A stretch of DNA of 64,000 nucleotides from Sinomonas mesophila (GTDB taxonomy: Bacteria > Actinomycetota > Actinomycetes > Actinomycetales > Micrococcaceae). The translations under genes were made by a program, and so were the position numbers. This document shows, piece after piece, positions 27,195 through 36,208 of this stretch. Each line of letters opens with the position of its first letter. Position 1 is the stretch's first letter. Under the pieces are notes generated by a model, which made no database searches, was not told the DNA's origin, and saw only the letters and a program-made list of their open reading frames with translations. The stretch is from assembly GCF_001999765.1 (NCBI RefSeq), contig NZ_MTIC01000003.1, forward strand, positions 372,001-436,000, written 5' to 3'.

Positions 27195-28978
27195 CGGACA
27201 CCCTCTTCGGCGGGCCTGCCCCACCTTCTTTGCCCCCTGCATATCCCGAGCGCGCCGCCTGGGGCACCGCCCCCAAGCTCCGCGCGTGGCAGCAGGAGGC
27301 CCTCGACAAGTACCTCGCCCTCGCCCCGCGCGACTACCTCGCCGTCGCGACGCCGGGCGCCGGCAAGACGACGTTCGCGCTCCGGGTCGCGTCGACCCTC
27401 ATCGAGCGCGGCGTCGTCAACCGAGTCACGATCGTCGCCCCGACCGACCACCTCAAGCGGCAGTGGGCCGACGCCGCTGCGCGCGTCGGGATCGCGATCG
27501 ACCCCAACTTCAAGAACTCCGACGGCCAGCACGGGCGTGGCTTCATGGGCGTCGCGGTCACGTACGCCCAGGTCGCGAGCAAGCCGCTCCTGCACCGCGC
27601 CAAGACGGAGGCCGCACGCACCCTCGTGATCCTCGACGAGATCCACCATGGCGGCGAGTCGCTCTCGTGGGGCGACGGGCTCCGCGAGGCCTTCGACCCC
27701 GCCGTCCGCCGCCTCGCCCTGACGGGAACCCCGTTCCGCTCCGACACCTCGCCGATCCCGTTCGTGGACTACGCCGAGGACAAGGACGGGATCCGGCGCT
27801 CGAAGGCCGACTACACCTACGGCTACGGGCAGGCGCTGCGCGACCACGTCGTGCGGCCCGTCATCTTCATGGCCTACTCGGGCCAGATGCGCTGGCGCAC
27901 GAGCGCGGGCGAGGAGATGGCCGCCTCCCTCGGCGAGGCCGCGGTGACCAAGGATGTCACGGCCCAGGCTTGGCGCACCGCGCTCAACCCGCAGGGGGAG
28001 TGGATCCCGGCCGTGCTCGCCGCGGCGGACCGGCGGCTCACCGAGGTGCGCCGCTCCGTCCCCGACGCCGGCGGCCTCGTCATCGCGACCGACCACGAGG
28101 ACGCGCGCGCCTACGCGGGGCTCCTGAAGAAGATCACGGGCCAGTCGCCGTCGGTCATCCTCTCCGACGACGCGAAGGCGTCGGGCAAGATCGAGGAGTT
28201 CGCCGAAGGGCAGCAGCGCTGGATGGTCGCGGTGCGCATGGTGTCCGAGGGCGTCGACGTGCCCCGTCTCGCCGTGGGCGTCTACGCGACGTCGACCTCG
28301 ACCCCGCTGTTCTTCGCCCAGGCCGTGGGCCGCTTCGTGCGCGCACGACGGCGGGGGGAGACGGCGTCGGTCTTCCTGCCGTCGGTGCCGCAGCTCACCG
28401 TCCTCGCCAACACGATGGAGGCCGAGCGCGACCACGCGCTGGACCGCCCCGTCAACGACGAGGACGGGCTCATGGACCTCGAAGAGTCGCTCATCGACGA
28501 GGCCAACCGCGAGGAGAAGGCCTCCGACACGCTCACGAAGGGCAAGTACGAGGCGCTCGAGTCGCAGGCGGCGTTCGACAGGGTCCTGTTCGACGGCGGC
28601 GAGTTCGGCACGGGCGGCGAGGTCGGCTCCGACGAGGAGCTCGACTTCCTCGGCATCCCCGGCCTCCTCGACGCGGACCAGGTGGCCACGCTCCTGCGGC
28701 AGCGGCAGCAGGAGCAGGTGTCGCGGCGGAGCAAGCGGCCGACGTCCTCCGCAACGTCCTCCCCGTCGGGAGTGCCCGACCACCGCCTCCTCATGGACCT
28801 GCGGAACGAGCTCGCCAGGAACGTCTCGGCGTGGAGCGCCCGGACCGGCACGCCGCACGGCATGGTGCACAACAAGCTGCGCGAGCTGTGCGGCGGGCCC
28901 GCCGTCGCGCAGGCGAGCGAGGAGCAGCTTCAGGCGCGGCTCGCCAAGCTCCGGGACTGGTTCGTCGGCCGCACCTGA
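27191..28978 (+). CDS. SF2 DEAD/DEAH-box helicase
   Basis: The 595-residue superfamily 2 helicase is of the SSL2/restriction-subunit type. Motif I is ATPGAGKTT (53-61), motif II DEIHH (149-153), motif III TGTPFR (178-183) and motif VI AQAVGRFVRARR (about 380-390). The C-terminal 150 residues are charged and coiled. Related genes are widespread in actinobacteria next to DUF3039 and lack a nuclease partner. A role in nucleic-acid repair or remodelling is inferred. Confidence 0.9.
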   Translation: MTDTLFGGPAPPSLPPAYPERAAWGTAPKLRAWQQEALDKYLALAPRDYLAVATPGAGKTTFALRVASTLIERGVVNRVTIVAPTDHLKRQWADAAARVGIAIDPNFKNSDGQHGRGFMGVAVTYAQVASKPLLHRAKTEAARTLVILDEIHHGGESLSWGDGLREAFDPAVRRLALTGTPFRSDTSPIPFVDYAEDKDGIRRSKADYTYGYGQALRDHVVRPVIFMAYSGQMRWRTSAGEEMAASLGEAAVTKDVTAQAWRTALNPQGEWIPAVLAAADRRLTEVRRSVPDAGGLVIATDHEDARAYAGLLKKITGQSPSVILSDDAKASGKIEEFAEGQQRWMVAVRMVSEGVDVPRLAVGVYATSTSTPLFFAQAVGRFVRARRRGETASVFLPSVPQLTVLANTMEAERDHALDRPVNDEDGLMDLEESLIDEANREEKASDTLTKGKYEALESQAAFDRVLFDGGEFGTGGEVGSDEELDFLGIPGLLDADQVATLLRQRQQEQVSRRSKRPTSSATSSPSGVPDHRLLMDLRNELARNVSAWSARTGTPHGMVHNKLRELCGGPAVAQASEEQLQARLAKLRDWFVGRT

Positions 28979-28998
28979 GCCGCCCCCCGTCCGCCCAC

Positions 28999-29035
28999 GT
29001 TGCGGGGTCACCTCCCTGCGTTGCGGGGTCACCTC
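28999..29035 (+). repeat. 21-bp-period repeat, left array
   Basis: The 16-base string GTTGCGGGGTCACCTC occurs at 28999-29014 and 29020-29035, giving a 21-base period. The 17 bases at 29004-29020 recur in inverted orientation at 29657-29673 on the far side of pncA. Confidence 0.8.
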
Positions 29036-29060
29036 GGGGCTTCTGCGCGAGAATGGACGT

Positions 29061-29648
29061 ATGGCATCCCGAGCGCTCGTGATCGTCGACGTCCAGAACG
29101 ACTTCTGCGAGGGCGGCAGCCTCGCCGTCGACGGCGGCGGGGCGGTGGCCTCCCGGCTCACCGCATTCCTCGCCGACCACGCGCGTGACTACAACGCCAT
29201 CGTGACGACGCAGGACTGGCACGTCGACCCCGGCAGCCACTTCTCGGCACAGCCTGACTTCGTCGACTCGTGGCCTCCGCACTGCGTCGCCGGCACCGAG
29301 GGTGCCGCGTTCCACCCGAACCTCGAGACGGATCAGGTGGACGCCATGTTCCGCAAGGGCCAGCACGCAGCTGCCTATTCGGGATTCGAGGGCAGGCTCG
29401 CATCGCCCGAGGACGTCCTCGGCGCCTCCGAGAATGCTGCGTCCTTGGACGAGTGGCTCCGGGCCGAGGGGATCGACGCTCTCGACGTCACCGGCATCGC
29501 GACCGACTACTGCGTCAAGGCGACGGCGGTCGACGCTGCGCATGCCGGCTACTCGACTCGTGTGCTCACCGGGCTGTGCGCAGGGATCGCGGACGACCTT
29601 GAGCCCACCTACCGCGATCTGGAGAAGGCAGGAGTCGTCCTGGCCTGA
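29061..29648 (+). CDS. pncA: nicotinamidase (isochorismatase superfamily)
   Basis: PncA (195 residues) hydrolyses nicotinamide to nicotinate for NAD salvage. The catalytic triad is visible as Asp10 (VIVDVQNDF), Lys99 (FRKGQ) and Cys151 (GIATDYCVKATA). Metal ligands Asp52, His54 and His60 lie in TQDWHVDPGSHFS. WPPHCVAGT is the conserved substrate loop. The ATG lies 6 bases after a weak -10 (GAGAAT). It faces the convergent pncB, which uses its product. Confidence 0.94.
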   Translation: MASRALVIVDVQNDFCEGGSLAVDGGGAVASRLTAFLADHARDYNAIVTTQDWHVDPGSHFSAQPDFVDSWPPHCVAGTEGAAFHPNLETDQVDAMFRKGQHAAAYSGFEGRLASPEDVLGASENAASLDEWLRAEGIDALDVTGIATDYCVKATAVDAAHAGYSTRVLTGLCAGIADDLEPTYRDLEKAGVVLA

Positions 29649-29657
29649 GCCCGGCTC

Positions 29658-29699
29658 GCAGGGAGGTGACCCCGGGTCGCAGGGAGATGACCCCGGGTC
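29658..29699 (-). repeat. 21-bp-period repeat, right inverted array
   Basis: Two 21-base units (29658-29678 and 29679-29699, core GCAGGGAGGTGACCCC and a variant) lie between the convergent stops of pncA and pncB, and the second runs into the pncB stop codon. They are the inverted counterpart of the array at 28999-29035. Confidence 0.8.
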
Positions 29700-31026
29700 A
29701 GGCGTCCTCGTAGAGGGTCGGGATCGCGGGCTCTCCGCGGTGCATGCGGTGCACCGACGCGGGCAGCTCGGCGAGGGAGGCCGCGTGCCGGGCCCGGGCC
29801 CGCTCGACGCCCTCGGGCCCGGTCCAGCCCGGCTTGAGGTCCCCGTCGACGATGAAATGCTCGAGCAGCGGCCGGTCGTTGCCGTCGTCCTCCGGGCGGC
29901 GCCCGATCCCGACGACCTCGGCGCTCGCGACGCCGCGCCCGTCGAGCCGGCGCAGCGCGTACTTGCGCCCGCCCATGCTCACCTTGTTCTTGGCGGCCTT
30001 CGCGACGGAGACGAACTCGCCGTCGTCATCCGTGCGGCTCACGAGCTTGTAGACCATCGACGCCGTCGGCGCCCCCGACCCCGTCACGAGCGCGGTGCCG
30101 ACGCCGTAGGCGTCCACGGGCGCCGACTGCAGCGCCGCGATCGCGTACTCGTCGAGGTCGGACGTGACCACGATGCGCGTGTTGACGTTGCCGAGGTCGT
30201 CGAGGAGGGCCCGGACCCAATGCGCCTGCTCGATGAGGTCCCCCGAGTCGAGCCGCACTGCTCCGAGCCCGTCCCCGGCGATCTCGACGGCCGTGCGGAC
30301 GGCCGTCTCGACGTCGTACGTGTCCACGAGGAGCGAGGTGCCGGCGCCCATCGAGCTGACCTGCGCCTCGAAGGCGTCCCGCTCGGTGTCGTGCAGGAGC
30401 GTGAACGAGTGCGCGGCCGTTCCGACGGTCTTGATCCCGTAGCGCAGGCCCGCGGCGAGGTTCGACGTGCTCGAGAAGCCCGCGATGACGGCGGCGCGGG
30501 CCGCGGCGACGGCAGACTCGTCGTGGGTGCGGCGCGAGCCCATCTCGATGCACGGCCGGCCGCCGGCCGCCGTCGTCATGCGCGAGGCCGCCGAGGCGAT
30601 GGCCGAGTCGTGGTTGAGCACGGAGAGGATGTACGTCTCGAGGATGCATGCCTCGGCGAACGTGGACTCGACGATGAGGACCGGCGAGTTCGGGAAGTAC
30701 GCCTCGCCCTCGGCGTAGCCGAACACGTTCCCGGAGAAGCGGTAGTCCGCGAGCCAGTCGAGCGTCTCGCGGTTGACGACCTGTGTGCGCTCGAGGAAGG
30801 ACAGCTCCTCGTCGGTGAAGCGGAACTTCATGATGCCCTCGAGGACGCGGCCCGTCCCGCCCACGACCCCGTACCGGCGCCCGTCCGGGAGGCGGCGCGC
30901 GAAGGCCTCGAAGACGCACCGGCGGTGCGCGGCCCCCGAGTGGAGCGACGCCTGGAGCATCGTGAGCTCGTAGTGGTCCGTGAAGAGCGACGTGCGGGGC
31001 TGGTCCCAGAGGCTCATGTCAGTCAC
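29698..31026 (-). CDS. pncB: nicotinate phosphoribosyltransferase
   Basis: The 442-residue enzyme joins nicotinate to PRPP to give nicotinate mononucleotide. Family blocks are TSLFTDHYELTMLQA at the N terminus, FGYAEGEAYFPNSPVLIVE, the catalytic-His segment MGSRRTHDESAV, VDTYDVETAV, AVRLDSGDL and VTSDLDEY. The start is GTG 31026, 7 bases after TAGAGT (31034-31039), consistent with a leaderless mRNA; ATG 31017 is the alternative. It runs divergently from clpS and convergently with pncA. Confidence 0.93.
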   Translation of the reverse strand: MTDMSLWDQPRTSLFTDHYELTMLQASLHSGAAHRRCVFEAFARRLPDGRRYGVVGGTGRVLEGIMKFRFTDEELSFLERTQVVNRETLDWLADYRFSGNVFGYAEGEAYFPNSPVLIVESTFAEACILETYILSVLNHDSAIASAASRMTTAAGGRPCIEMGSRRTHDESAVAAARAAVIAGFSSTSNLAAGLRYGIKTVGTAAHSFTLLHDTERDAFEAQVSSMGAGTSLLVDTYDVETAVRTAVEIAGDGLGAVRLDSGDLIEQAHWVRALLDDLGNVNTRIVVTSDLDEYAIAALQSAPVDAYGVGTALVTGSGAPTASMVYKLVSRTDDDGEFVSVAKAAKNKVSMGGRKYALRRLDGRGVASAEVVGIGRRPEDDGNDRPLLEHFIVDGDLKPGWTGPEGVERARARHAASLAELPASVHRMHRGEPAIPTLYEDA

Positions 31027-31104
31027 GCGCTTCACTCTAGCGGCCCGCCGCGGCGCCGGTGCCCTTGCCGGAAGGCGCCGGTGCCCCTGCCTAGAATGGA
31101 GCGC

Positions 31105-31422
31105 ATGAGCATGAGCGTCGCCACTGAGCCCTCGCAGGAGGTCGCGGGCCAGACAGTCCCGGACCCCACGGCAGCGCGGCAGACGCCGTGGAATCTCATC
31201 GTCTGGAACGACCCCGTCAACCTCATGAGCTATGTCAGCTATGTGTTCCAGACTTACTTCGGCTTCTCCGAGGCCAAGGCGGACGCCCTCATGATGCAGG
31301 TCCACACCGAGGGCCGATCGGTCGTGACGCAGGGCTCGAAGGAGTCGGTCGAGCAGCACGTGGTCGCGATGCACACCTATGGCCTGTGGGCCACGATCGA
31401 GAGGTCCGGCGAGGATGGCTGA
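31105..31422 (+). CDS. clpS: ClpS, N-degron adaptor of the Clp protease
   Basis: ClpS (105 residues) delivers proteins with destabilising N-terminal residues to ClpA/ClpC-ClpP. The substrate-binding region WNLIVWNDPVNLMSYVSYVFQ and MQVHTEGRSVVTQGSKESVEQHV are intact. ATG 31105 lies 7 bases after TAGAAT (31092-31097), a leaderless start, with an equivalent ATG two codons later. The next gene begins inside its last codons. Confidence 0.95.
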   Translation: MSMSVATEPSQEVAGQTVPDPTAARQTPWNLIVWNDPVNLMSYVSYVFQTYFGFSEAKADALMMQVHTEGRSVVTQGSKESVEQHVVAMHTYGLWATIERSGEDG

Positions 31423-31999
31423 TCCGTTCGTCTACGGCCTGCGAGGGATCACGGGGCGCCTGGAGGACGCCGAGCGGGAACTCCTGCGCGGCCTGTTCAA
31501 CGACGTCGTCGGCATGCTCGAGCCCGAGGAGGGCACGCACGCCGACCCGCTCGAGGCGCTCGTCGGGCTGAGCCCGAACGCGAGCGAGCCGGAGGACCCG
31601 GCGCTCGCGCGCCTCCTGCCCAACGCCGTCAAGGACGACGCCGAGGCCTCCCTCGAGTTCCGCCGGCTCACCGAGCGCTCCCTGCGCCAGGGCAAGGCCG
31701 GCGCCCTGCGCGCGGCAGCCCTCGGCCTCGACTCGGCGCACCTTGTGCTCGACGATGCCGCGGCGGGCCACTGGTCGACGGCGCTGAACGACGTGCGCCT
31801 CGTCCTCGCCGAGCGCCTCGGGATCCGCTCGGAGGACGACGCCGAGAGGATCCACGCGAAGACCGACTGGTCCGAGGCGGAGGACGTCGAGACCTACCTC
31901 GCGCTCGTGTACAACTTCGTCACGTGGCTCCAGACGACGCTCATCGAGGCGATGCTCGACGCTCACCGCGTGCGCTCGGAAGGGAGCGGCAATGAGTGA
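31415..31999 (+). CDS. DUF2017 protein
   Basis: The product has 194 mostly helical residues with the family start [31 protein letters not shown] and the end [22 protein letters not shown]2017 always accompanies clpS and murI in actinobacteria, and its function is not established. The ATG at 31415 overlaps clpS by 8 bases with GAGG just ahead. It in turn overlaps murI by 8 bases, so these genes are tightly coupled. Confidence 0.88.
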   Translation: MADPFVYGLRGITGRLEDAERELLRGLFNDVVGMLEPEEGTHADPLEALVGLSPNASEPEDPALARLLPNAVKDDAEASLEFRRLTERSLRQGKAGALRAAALGLDSAHLVLDDAAAGHWSTALNDVRLVLAERLGIRSEDDAERIHAKTDWSEAEDVETYLALVYNFVTWLQTTLIEAMLDAHRVRSEGSGNE

Positions 32000-32942
32000 G
32001 CTGCCCCGCTCCGAGCGGCCGATCGGCATCTTCGACTCGGGCGTCGGCGGCCTCACCGTTGCCCGCGCGGTGATCGACCAGCTCCCGCAGGAGTCGATCG
32101 TCTACGTCGGGGACACGGCGCACGGCCCGTATGGGCCGCTCCCGATCGCCGAGGTCCGCGCCTTCGCCCTCGGCGTCATGGACGAACTCGTCGACTCGGG
32201 GGTCAAGGCGCTCACGATCGCGTGCAACTCTGCCTCGGCCGCCGTCCTGCGCGACGCGCGCGAGCGGTACACGGCCCGCTACGGCATCCCCGTCATCGAG
32301 GTCATCCAGCCCGCGGTGCGCCGCGCCGTCGTCGCCACCCGCAACGGGAAGGTCGGCGTGATCGGGACGAGCACGACCATCGGCTCGCGCGCGTACGATG
32401 ACACGTTCGCCGCCGCGCCCGGGCTGAGCATCACCTCGGCCGCGTGCCCGGAGTTCGTGCGCTTCGTCGAGGCCGGCGTCACGACCGGCCCCGAGCTCCT
32501 CGAGGCCGCGGAGGCGTACCTCGCCCCGCTCAAGGCCGCGGGCGTGGACACGCTCGTGCTCGGCTGCACGCACTACCCGCTGCTCACGGGCGTCATCTCC
32601 TACGTCATGGGGGACGGCGTCACGCTCGTCTCGAGCGCCGAGGAGACCGCCAAGGACGTCTACCGTGCCCTCGTGGGCCACGGCCTCGAGCGCACGGGCG
32701 CGGCGCCCCCCGTGCACCGCTTCGTGGCCACCGGGGACCCGGGGCAGTTCGAGGTCCTGGCCCGGCGCTTCCTCGGGCCCGAGGTGCAGGGCGTCCAGCA
32801 CGCCGACCACGTCTCCGCCCGGTACCCCACGGCGAGCCTCGCCCAGATCACGCCCGAGATGATCGAGGATGCCCGCGCGCGCGGCGGGTCGGCGCGGATC
32901 TCCCACTTCGCGGCGGGCGAACCGGGCAGGATGTCACCGTGA
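31992..32942 (+). CDS. murI: glutamate racemase
   Basis: MurI (316 residues) supplies D-glutamate for peptidoglycan. The two catalytic cysteines are Cys78 in [11 protein letters not shown] and Cys192 in LGCTHYPLL, and the N-terminal [16 protein letters not shown] block is intact. It is some 30 residues longer than many homologues because of a C-terminal extension after [19 protein letters not shown] precedes the start. It overlaps the next gene by GTGA. Confidence 0.95.
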   Translation: MSELPRSERPIGIFDSGVGGLTVARAVIDQLPQESIVYVGDTAHGPYGPLPIAEVRAFALGVMDELVDSGVKALTIACNSASAAVLRDARERYTARYGIPVIEVIQPAVRRAVVATRNGKVGVIGTSTTIGSRAYDDTFAAAPGLSITSAACPEFVRFVEAGVTTGPELLEAAEAYLAPLKAAGVDTLVLGCTHYPLLTGVISYVMGDGVTLVSSAEETAKDVYRALVGHGLERTGAAPPVHRFVATGDPGQFEVLARRFLGPEVQGVQHADHVSARYPTASLAQITPEMIEDARARGGSARISHFAAGEPGRMSP

Positions 32943-33736
32943 AACTCACCATCGTCGGCTGCTCGGGATCGTTCCCGGGCCCGAGTTCGCCCGCCTCGTG
33001 CTACCTCCTCACGGCGAATGACGGCAAGCGCGACTGGCGCATCCTGCTCGACCTTGGCTCGGGCGCCCTCGGCGTGCTCCAGCGCTACATCCACCTCTCC
33101 GACATCGACGGCGTCCTCCTGAGCCACCTGCACCCGGACCACTGCATCGACCTCACGGGCCTGCACGTGGCAGTCCACTGGGACCCACACGGCTGGCCCT
33201 CGGGGCGCATCCCGGTATGGGGGCCGGAGGCCACGGCCAAGCGCATCACGATGGCCCTCGACATGGAGCCGCCTGCCGACCTCACGGAGGACTTCGAGTT
33301 CCACCGCTGGACCCCGGGGGAGAAGGTCGAGTTCGGGCCGTTCCGCTTCGAGGCCATCACGGTGCGCCACCCCATCGCCGAGTCCTACGCGATCCGCGTC
33401 GAGTCGGTCGAGCCCGACGGCGCGGACGGCGAGCGGCGCCGCGTGCTCGCCTACTCGGGGGACACCGACTCGTGCCCGGGCCTCATCGAGGCCGCCCGGG
33501 ACGCGGACATGTTCCTGTGCGAGGCCGCCTACCACGAGGGCCGCGACGACGCGATCGAGGGCGTGCACCTCACGGGCCTGCGGGCCGGGCAGGCGGCGCA
33601 CGATGCCGGCGCCCGCCGCCTGCTCCTGACGCACCTGCCCGTGTGGAACGACGCGAACCGCTCGGTCGAGGAGGCCCAGCGCGCGTACGACGGCCCGATC
33701 GCGGTAGCCGTCGCTGGGGTGCACTACACGATCTGA
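32939..33736 (+). CDS. MBL-fold metallohydrolase
   Basis: The 265-residue metallo-beta-lactamase-fold protein resembles RNase Z and phosphodiesterase families. It has [23 protein letters not shown] at the start, the metal motif LSHLHPDHC (His63-His68), GDTDSCPGL and a late LLLTHLP with a further His. The start is GTG 32939 in a GTGA overlap with murI. Orthologues between murI and rph are common in actinobacteria; substrate is unknown. Confidence 0.88.
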   Translation: MKLTIVGCSGSFPGPSSPASCYLLTANDGKRDWRILLDLGSGALGVLQRYIHLSDIDGVLLSHLHPDHCIDLTGLHVAVHWDPHGWPSGRIPVWGPEATAKRITMALDMEPPADLTEDFEFHRWTPGEKVEFGPFRFEAITVRHPIAESYAIRVESVEPDGADGERRRVLAYSGDTDSCPGLIEAARDADMFLCEAAYHEGRDDAIEGVHLTGLRAGQAAHDAGARRLLLTHLPVWNDANRSVEEAQRAYDGPIAVAVAGVHYTI

Positions 33737-33771
33737 CCCGGGACGATCTGACCGAGACGATCTGACCCGAG
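33728..33771 (+). repeat. tandem repeat starting at a stop codon (14-15 bp period)
   Basis: The unit ACGATCTGACC(C)GRG begins at 33728, 33743 and 33757, followed by a degenerate copy. The first unit contains the last codons and TGA stop of the MBL-fold gene, so it is a duplication of the gene end. Confidence 0.8.
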
Positions 33772-33812
33772 AGGATCGAGCCCGGCGATCCGACTCTGGA
33801 TAAGCTGGGGTC

Positions 33813-34577
33813 ATGATCCCGAGCTCTGAGCACCCTCTCTCCACCGTGCGCGCCGACGGCCGCTCCCCGGACCAGCTGCGCCCGATCTCGATCACTCGCG
33901 GGTGGTCCAAGCAGGCGGAGGGCTCGGCCCTCATCGAGTTCGGGAACACGCGCGTGCTGTGCACGGCGTCCTTCACCGAGGGCGTGCCGCGCTGGCTCAA
34001 GGGCGAGGGCCGCGGCTGGGTCACGGCCGAGTACGCGATGCTCCCGCGCGCGACGAACACGCGCTCCGACCGCGAGTCGGTCAAGGGCCGCATCGGCGGC
34101 CGCACGCACGAGATCTCGCGCCTCATCGGCCGGTCGCTGCGATCGATCATCGACACGAAGGCGCTCGGCGAGAACACGGTCGTCCTCGACTGCGACGTCC
34201 TCCAGGCCGACGGCGGGACCCGCACCGCCGCGATCACCGGGGCCTTCGTCGCGCTCGCCGAGGCCGTGCGGTGGGCCAAGGAGAAGGGCCTCATCGAGCC
34301 CGGCGCCGACCCGCTCATCGACACGGTCTCGGCCGTGTCGGTGGGGATCATCGACGGCGTGCCCATGCTCGACCTGCCCTACGTCGAGGACGTGCGCGCC
34401 GAGACCGACATGAACGTCGTCGTGACCGGCTCGGGGAAGTTCGTCGAGGTCCAGGGCACGGCCGAGGGCGCGCCGTTCGACCGGGAGGAGCTTGACAGCC
34501 TCCTCGACCTCGCGCTCCTGGGCACGGCTCAGCTCGCGGACATCCAGCGGGAGACACTTGCGGAGGCGCTCAGGTGA
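33813..34577 (+). CDS. rph: ribonuclease PH
   Basis: RNase PH (254 residues) trims tRNA 3' ends by phosphorolysis. The family blocks [27 protein letters not shown] type start, [42 protein letters not shown] and [19 protein letters not shown] are intact. ATG 33813 lies 6 bases after TAAGCT (33801-33806), a leaderless start and an internal promoter for rph-rdgB. It overlaps rdgB by GTGA. Confidence 0.96.
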   Translation: MIPSSEHPLSTVRADGRSPDQLRPISITRGWSKQAEGSALIEFGNTRVLCTASFTEGVPRWLKGEGRGWVTAEYAMLPRATNTRSDRESVKGRIGGRTHEISRLIGRSLRSIIDTKALGENTVVLDCDVLQADGGTRTAAITGAFVALAEAVRWAKEKGLIEPGADPLIDTVSAVSVGIIDGVPMLDLPYVEDVRAETDMNVVVTGSGKFVEVQGTAEGAPFDREELDSLLDLALLGTAQLADIQRETLAEALR

Positions 34578-35230
34578 CATACGACGGCGAGCGGCCGGCC
34601 GCCGCTGACCTCGCGCCGAGGCTCGTCCTCGCCACCCACAACCAGGGCAAGCTCGCCGAGCTGCGGGCGCTCCTGCGCGGCCAGGTGGCCGGCCTCGACG
34701 TCGACACGCAGGTCGTGGACGCGGGCGCCGTGGGCGGGCCGGACGTGGTCGAGGACGGCGTGACGTTCGCCGAGAACGCCCTGCTCAAGGCTCGCGCGGT
34801 CGCCGCCGCGACGGGTCTGCCAGCGATCGCGGACGACTCCGGACTCGCCGTCGACGTCCTCGGCGGCGCGCCCGGCATCTTCTCGGCCCGCTGGGCCGGC
34901 CGCCACGGCGACGACCGGGCGAACCTCGAGCTCCTCCTCGCCCAGCTCTCCGACGTGCGGGACGAGCACCGGCAGGCGGCCTTCGTCTGCGCGGCCGCGC
35001 TCGTCGACCCGGGGGCGAGGGTGCCGGAGACGGTCGAGACGGGCCGGCTCGAGGGCACGCTCCTGCGCCAGCCGCAGGGCGAGGGCGGCTTCGGCTACGA
35101 CCCGATCCTGCGGCCGGCCGGCCTCGAGGTCAGCTGCGCCGAGCTCACGCGCGAGCAGAAGAACGCCATCAGCCACCGCGGCCGGGCCTTCCGGGCGCTC
35201 CTGCCCGCGATCATCGCGGCCCTCCGCTGA
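34574..35230 (+). CDS. rdgB: non-canonical purine NTP pyrophosphatase (RdgB/HAM1)
   Basis: RdgB (218 residues) hydrolyses ITP, XTP and dITP to keep them out of nucleic acids. The motifs [51 protein letters not shown] and [10 protein letters not shown] are present. GTG 34574 overlaps the rph stop. The gene ends six bases before the first copy of the long palindromic repeat. Confidence 0.95.
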   Translation: MTYDGERPAAADLAPRLVLATHNQGKLAELRALLRGQVAGLDVDTQVVDAGAVGGPDVVEDGVTFAENALLKARAVAAATGLPAIADDSGLAVDVLGGAPGIFSARWAGRHGDDRANLELLLAQLSDVRDEHRQAAFVCAAALVDPGARVPETVETGRLEGTLLRQPQGEGGFGYDPILRPAGLEVSCAELTREQKNAISHRGRAFRALLPAIIAALR

Positions 35231-35236
35231 AGACAG

Positions 35237-35299
35237 CAACGCCGCATCGCAACACGCCGAAAAGGACGGATCTTTCCAGCGTGTTGCGATGCGGCGTTG
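35237..35299. repeat. long palindromic intergenic repeat, copy 1
   Basis: Perfect 21-bp arms (35237-35257 and 35279-35299) share the core GCATCGCAACACGC and enclose a 21-base centre. It fills the gap between the convergent ends of rdgB and the DedA gene, where it could terminate both. Two relatives occur at 50312 and 62961. Confidence 0.88.
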
Positions 35300-35311
35300 A
35301 GGTGTGAGGGA

Positions 35312-36121
35312 CTACTTCCCGTCCGGGTGCGTCTTGCGCTCCTCGACGGGCTCGTGCTCCTCGATGAACTCGTCCACGACGTCGGTGCCGAAGCGCTCCG
35401 CCTGCTTCTTCGCGGAGATGCCGCGGACGAACTCGAGGATGATCGGCAGGACCGAGACGAGGACGATCGCGATGAAGATGATGTCGATGTTGTCCCCGAC
35501 CCACTGGTACTGGCCGAGCCACGCGCCGAGCAGCGTCACGCCGCCGCCCCACAGGAGCGCGCCGATGACGTTGTAGAGGAAGAACTTGCCCTTCCCCATC
35601 TGGGCGACCCCCACGATCACGGGCACGAAGGTGCGGATGATCGGCACGAAGCGGGCCAGGATGAGGGCCTTGCCGCCGTGCTTCTCGAAGAACGCGTGCG
35701 CCTTCTCGACGTTCTCGCGCTTGAACAGGCGCGAGTCCGGACGGTTGAAGATGGCCGGGCCGGCCTTCGAGCCGATGAGGTATCCGGCCTGGTTGCCGAT
35801 GACCGCGGCGACGATGATGAGGCCCGCCATGGCCCAGAGGTTGAACTGGATGGCCCCCGTCGCGACGAGGAGCCCGGCGGTGAAGAGCATCGAGTCGCCG
35901 GGAAGGAAGAAGCCCACGAGCAGCCCGGTCTCGGCGAAGACGATGCCGCACACGAGGAGCACGACCCACGGCCCCAGCGGTGAGTTGCGCAGGAACACGT
36001 CCGGGTTGAGCCAGTCGGGCAGGAACGAGGCCATGTGCGGCTGCACGGCGAGGGCCTGCACGGCCAGCCCGTTGAGCGCCTCGGTCGCAGCGGGCAGGGA
36101 GGTCAGGAGCGTCGGAGTCAC
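35312..36121 (-). CDS. DedA/VTT-domain membrane protein
   Basis: The 269-residue polytopic protein belongs to the DedA family, some of whose members transport undecaprenyl phosphate or phospholipids. It has ETGLLVGFFLPGDSMLFTAGLL (re-entrant loop with the key Glu and Pro), then FFEKHGGKALILARFVPIIRTFVPVIVGVAQM with the conserved Arg residues. GTG 36121 lies 6 bases after TAGGCT (36128-36133), a leaderless start. It is divergent from the DnaQ-BRCT gene. Confidence 0.9.
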   Translation of the reverse strand: MTPTLLTSLPAATEALNGLAVQALAVQPHMASFLPDWLNPDVFLRNSPLGPWVVLLVCGIVFAETGLLVGFFLPGDSMLFTAGLLVATGAIQFNLWAMAGLIIVAAVIGNQAGYLIGSKAGPAIFNRPDSRLFKRENVEKAHAFFEKHGGKALILARFVPIIRTFVPVIVGVAQMGKGKFFLYNVIGALLWGGGVTLLGAWLGQYQWVGDNIDIIFIAIVLVSVLPIILEFVRGISAKKQAERFGTDVVDEFIEEHEPVEERKTHPDGK

Positions 36122-36208
36122 CCCCCAAGCCTACGGGAGAAAGCCTGTGCACCCGCTGTGGCGTGTGGCTCACGGGCGCGGGGCCCGGGCGCGGCTAGAC
36201 TCGTCGCC

